Origin: GWE2-42-39 sp963662895 | Lineage (GTDB): Bacteria > Bacteroidota > Bacteroidia > Bacteroidales > Prolixibacteraceae | Reading direction: 5' to 3' | Assembly (NCBI GenBank): GCA_963662895.1 | Contig: OY759981.1 | Coordinates: forward strand, 2,356,001 to 2,420,000 | DNA length: 64,000 nt | Part shown: one piece after another, positions 63,388-64,000 of the stretch | How positions within the stretch are numbered: the stretch's first letter is position 1 | How the letters are laid out: every line of letters begins with the position of its first letter | The notes under the pieces: generated by a model | Seen by the model: the letters and a program-made list of their open reading frames with translations, nothing else | Database searches by the model: none | Told to the model about the DNA's origin: nothing | Program-made: the position numbers and the translations under genes

Positions 63388-64000
63388 ATGAAACGCTATT
63401 TATATTTTATCACATTTGTAGCTGCACTGGGCAGTTTGTTGTTCGGGTTTGAAACCGGGGTAATCAACGGGACTATTTTTTACGTAGCCCAATATTTCGG
63501 GCTTTCCCCGGCAATGAAAGGTTTTGTCGTGAGTGTCGCTTTGATCGGATGTGTTATCGGAGCCCTGTTTATTGGTAAACCGGCTGACTTGTACGGACGC
63601 AGGTACATCCTGAGATATATGGCCCTGTTTTTTCTGGTTTCGATGCTGATGACCGGACTGGCCACTCATTTATGGATTTTTATCATCGGACGTTTTATCG
63701 GAGGGATTGCCGTTGGCGGCGCTTCGGTGGTTACGCCCATGTATATTTCGGAAGTAGCCCCGCCCAAATTGCGTGGCAGATTGGTGGCAACCGCACAGTT
63801 TGCCATTGTTCTCGGTATCCTTGTCTCGTTCTTTTCCAACTTCATTATCGACAGTCTGGGAGAGAATGAGAACAAATGGAGATGGATGTTCCTGTTCGGG
63901 GTAATCCCTTCTGCCATCTTTTTTGTGCTTTTGTTTTTTATTCAGCGCAGTCCCCGATGGCTGGTCAAAACCGGGCGGCTGGAAGAAGCTAAAAAAGCGA
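63388..64000 (+). CDS. Sugar-porter family MFS transporter (truncated by window edge)
   Basis: Proton-linked monosaccharide uptake across the inner membrane. From the ATG at 63388 the frame stays open to the end of the window (about 204 codons), covering roughly the first six helices and the start of the central loop. Family motifs are LLFGFETGVINGT in helix 1, GKPADLYGRRY between helices 2 and 3, RFIGGIAVGG with TPMYISEVAPPKLRGRL after helix 4, and RSPRWLVKTGR after helix 6 (family normally ESPRWL). It resembles XylE/GalP/AraE. Its place after the GH51 gene suggests arabinose, xylose or galactose, though the substrate cannot be read. Confidence 0.9.
   Translation, partial: MKRYLYFITFVAALGSLLFGFETGVINGTIFYVAQYFGLSPAMKGFVVSVALIGCVIGALFIGKPADLYGRRYILRYMALFFLVSMLMTGLATHLWIFIIGRFIGGIAVGGASVVTPMYISEVAPPKLRGRLVATAQFAIVLGILVSFFSNFIIDSLGENENKWRWMFLFGVIPSAIFFVLLFFIQRSPRWLVKTGRLEEAKKA

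Overview
The window reads as chromosomal DNA from a Bacteroidota organism, most like a free-living Marinilabiliales/Prolixibacteraceae-type bacterium. This rests on a complete type IX secretion (gliding-family) core, an STN-containing SusC/SusD pair driven by FecI/FecR, TAnnTTTG-like promoter elements, weak Shine-Dalgarno signals and the ftsX-DUF3098-uppP-truB gene order. Genus-level placement is not possible from the sequence alone.

Layout. (1) 1-5167, minus strand: envelope operon of a YfhO-like membrane protein, ftsX, DUF3098, uppP and truB (truB runs off the left edge). (2) 5248-9032, plus strand: four overlapping genes for a nine-carbon acid, namely flippase, CMP-transferase-like protein, NeuB-like synthase and a C0-type HAD phosphatase whose motifs look more like the KDN-9-phosphate than the KDO-8-phosphate enzyme. 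(3) 9033-9809: a gene-poor patch with three 42-bp tandem repeats and ORF remnants. (4) 9810-29154: a type IX secretion neighbourhood with porW/sprE, porX, an Mla-type ABC pair (permease gene frameshifted), a mannose-1-phosphate guanylyltransferase, a second GldK-like lipoprotein, gldN-gldM-gldL-gldK-porP, a ureohydrolase-fold protein with a damaged metal site, and topA. (5) 29479-36811: class A PBP, ruvC, tRNA-Thr(CGT), a broken EamA transporter, a TPR protein, lipA and lipB. (6) 37010-42630: a sugar-catabolic operon (URO-D family protein, ROK kinase, Tat-type Gfo/Idh/MocA oxidoreductase, DUF1080 lipoprotein) with a divergent AraC regulator. (7) 42731-54589: a polysaccharide utilisation locus with an unusual membrane-anchored SARP-like regulator, a 41-bp dyad repeat array, FecI, FecR, SusC, SusD and a DUF6259 protein. 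(8) 54590-55592: three decayed gene fragments. (9) 55718-64000: AraC regulator, GH36-like and GH27 alpha-galactosidases, aldose 1-epimerase, GH51 arabinofuranosidase and a sugar-porter MFS permease (cut by the right edge).

How the genes fit together. The secretion cluster would export and anchor surface proteins, with PorX as its response regulator. The SusCD locus and the following galactosidase/arabinofuranosidase group suggest import and breakdown of a galactose- and arabinose-containing glycan. Released sugars would enter through the MFS porter, and GalM would interconvert anomers. The region 6 operon fits a 3-keto-sugar or related oxidative route, but its substrate cannot be read from the sequence.

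The least conventional items are the transmembrane SARP-like regulator, the ureohydrolase pseudoenzyme beside the secretion operon, the duplicated GldK, the URO-D protein inside a sugar operon and the 41-bp dyad array upstream of fecI. I did not find a clearly new multi-gene system. These are the best candidates for follow-up.
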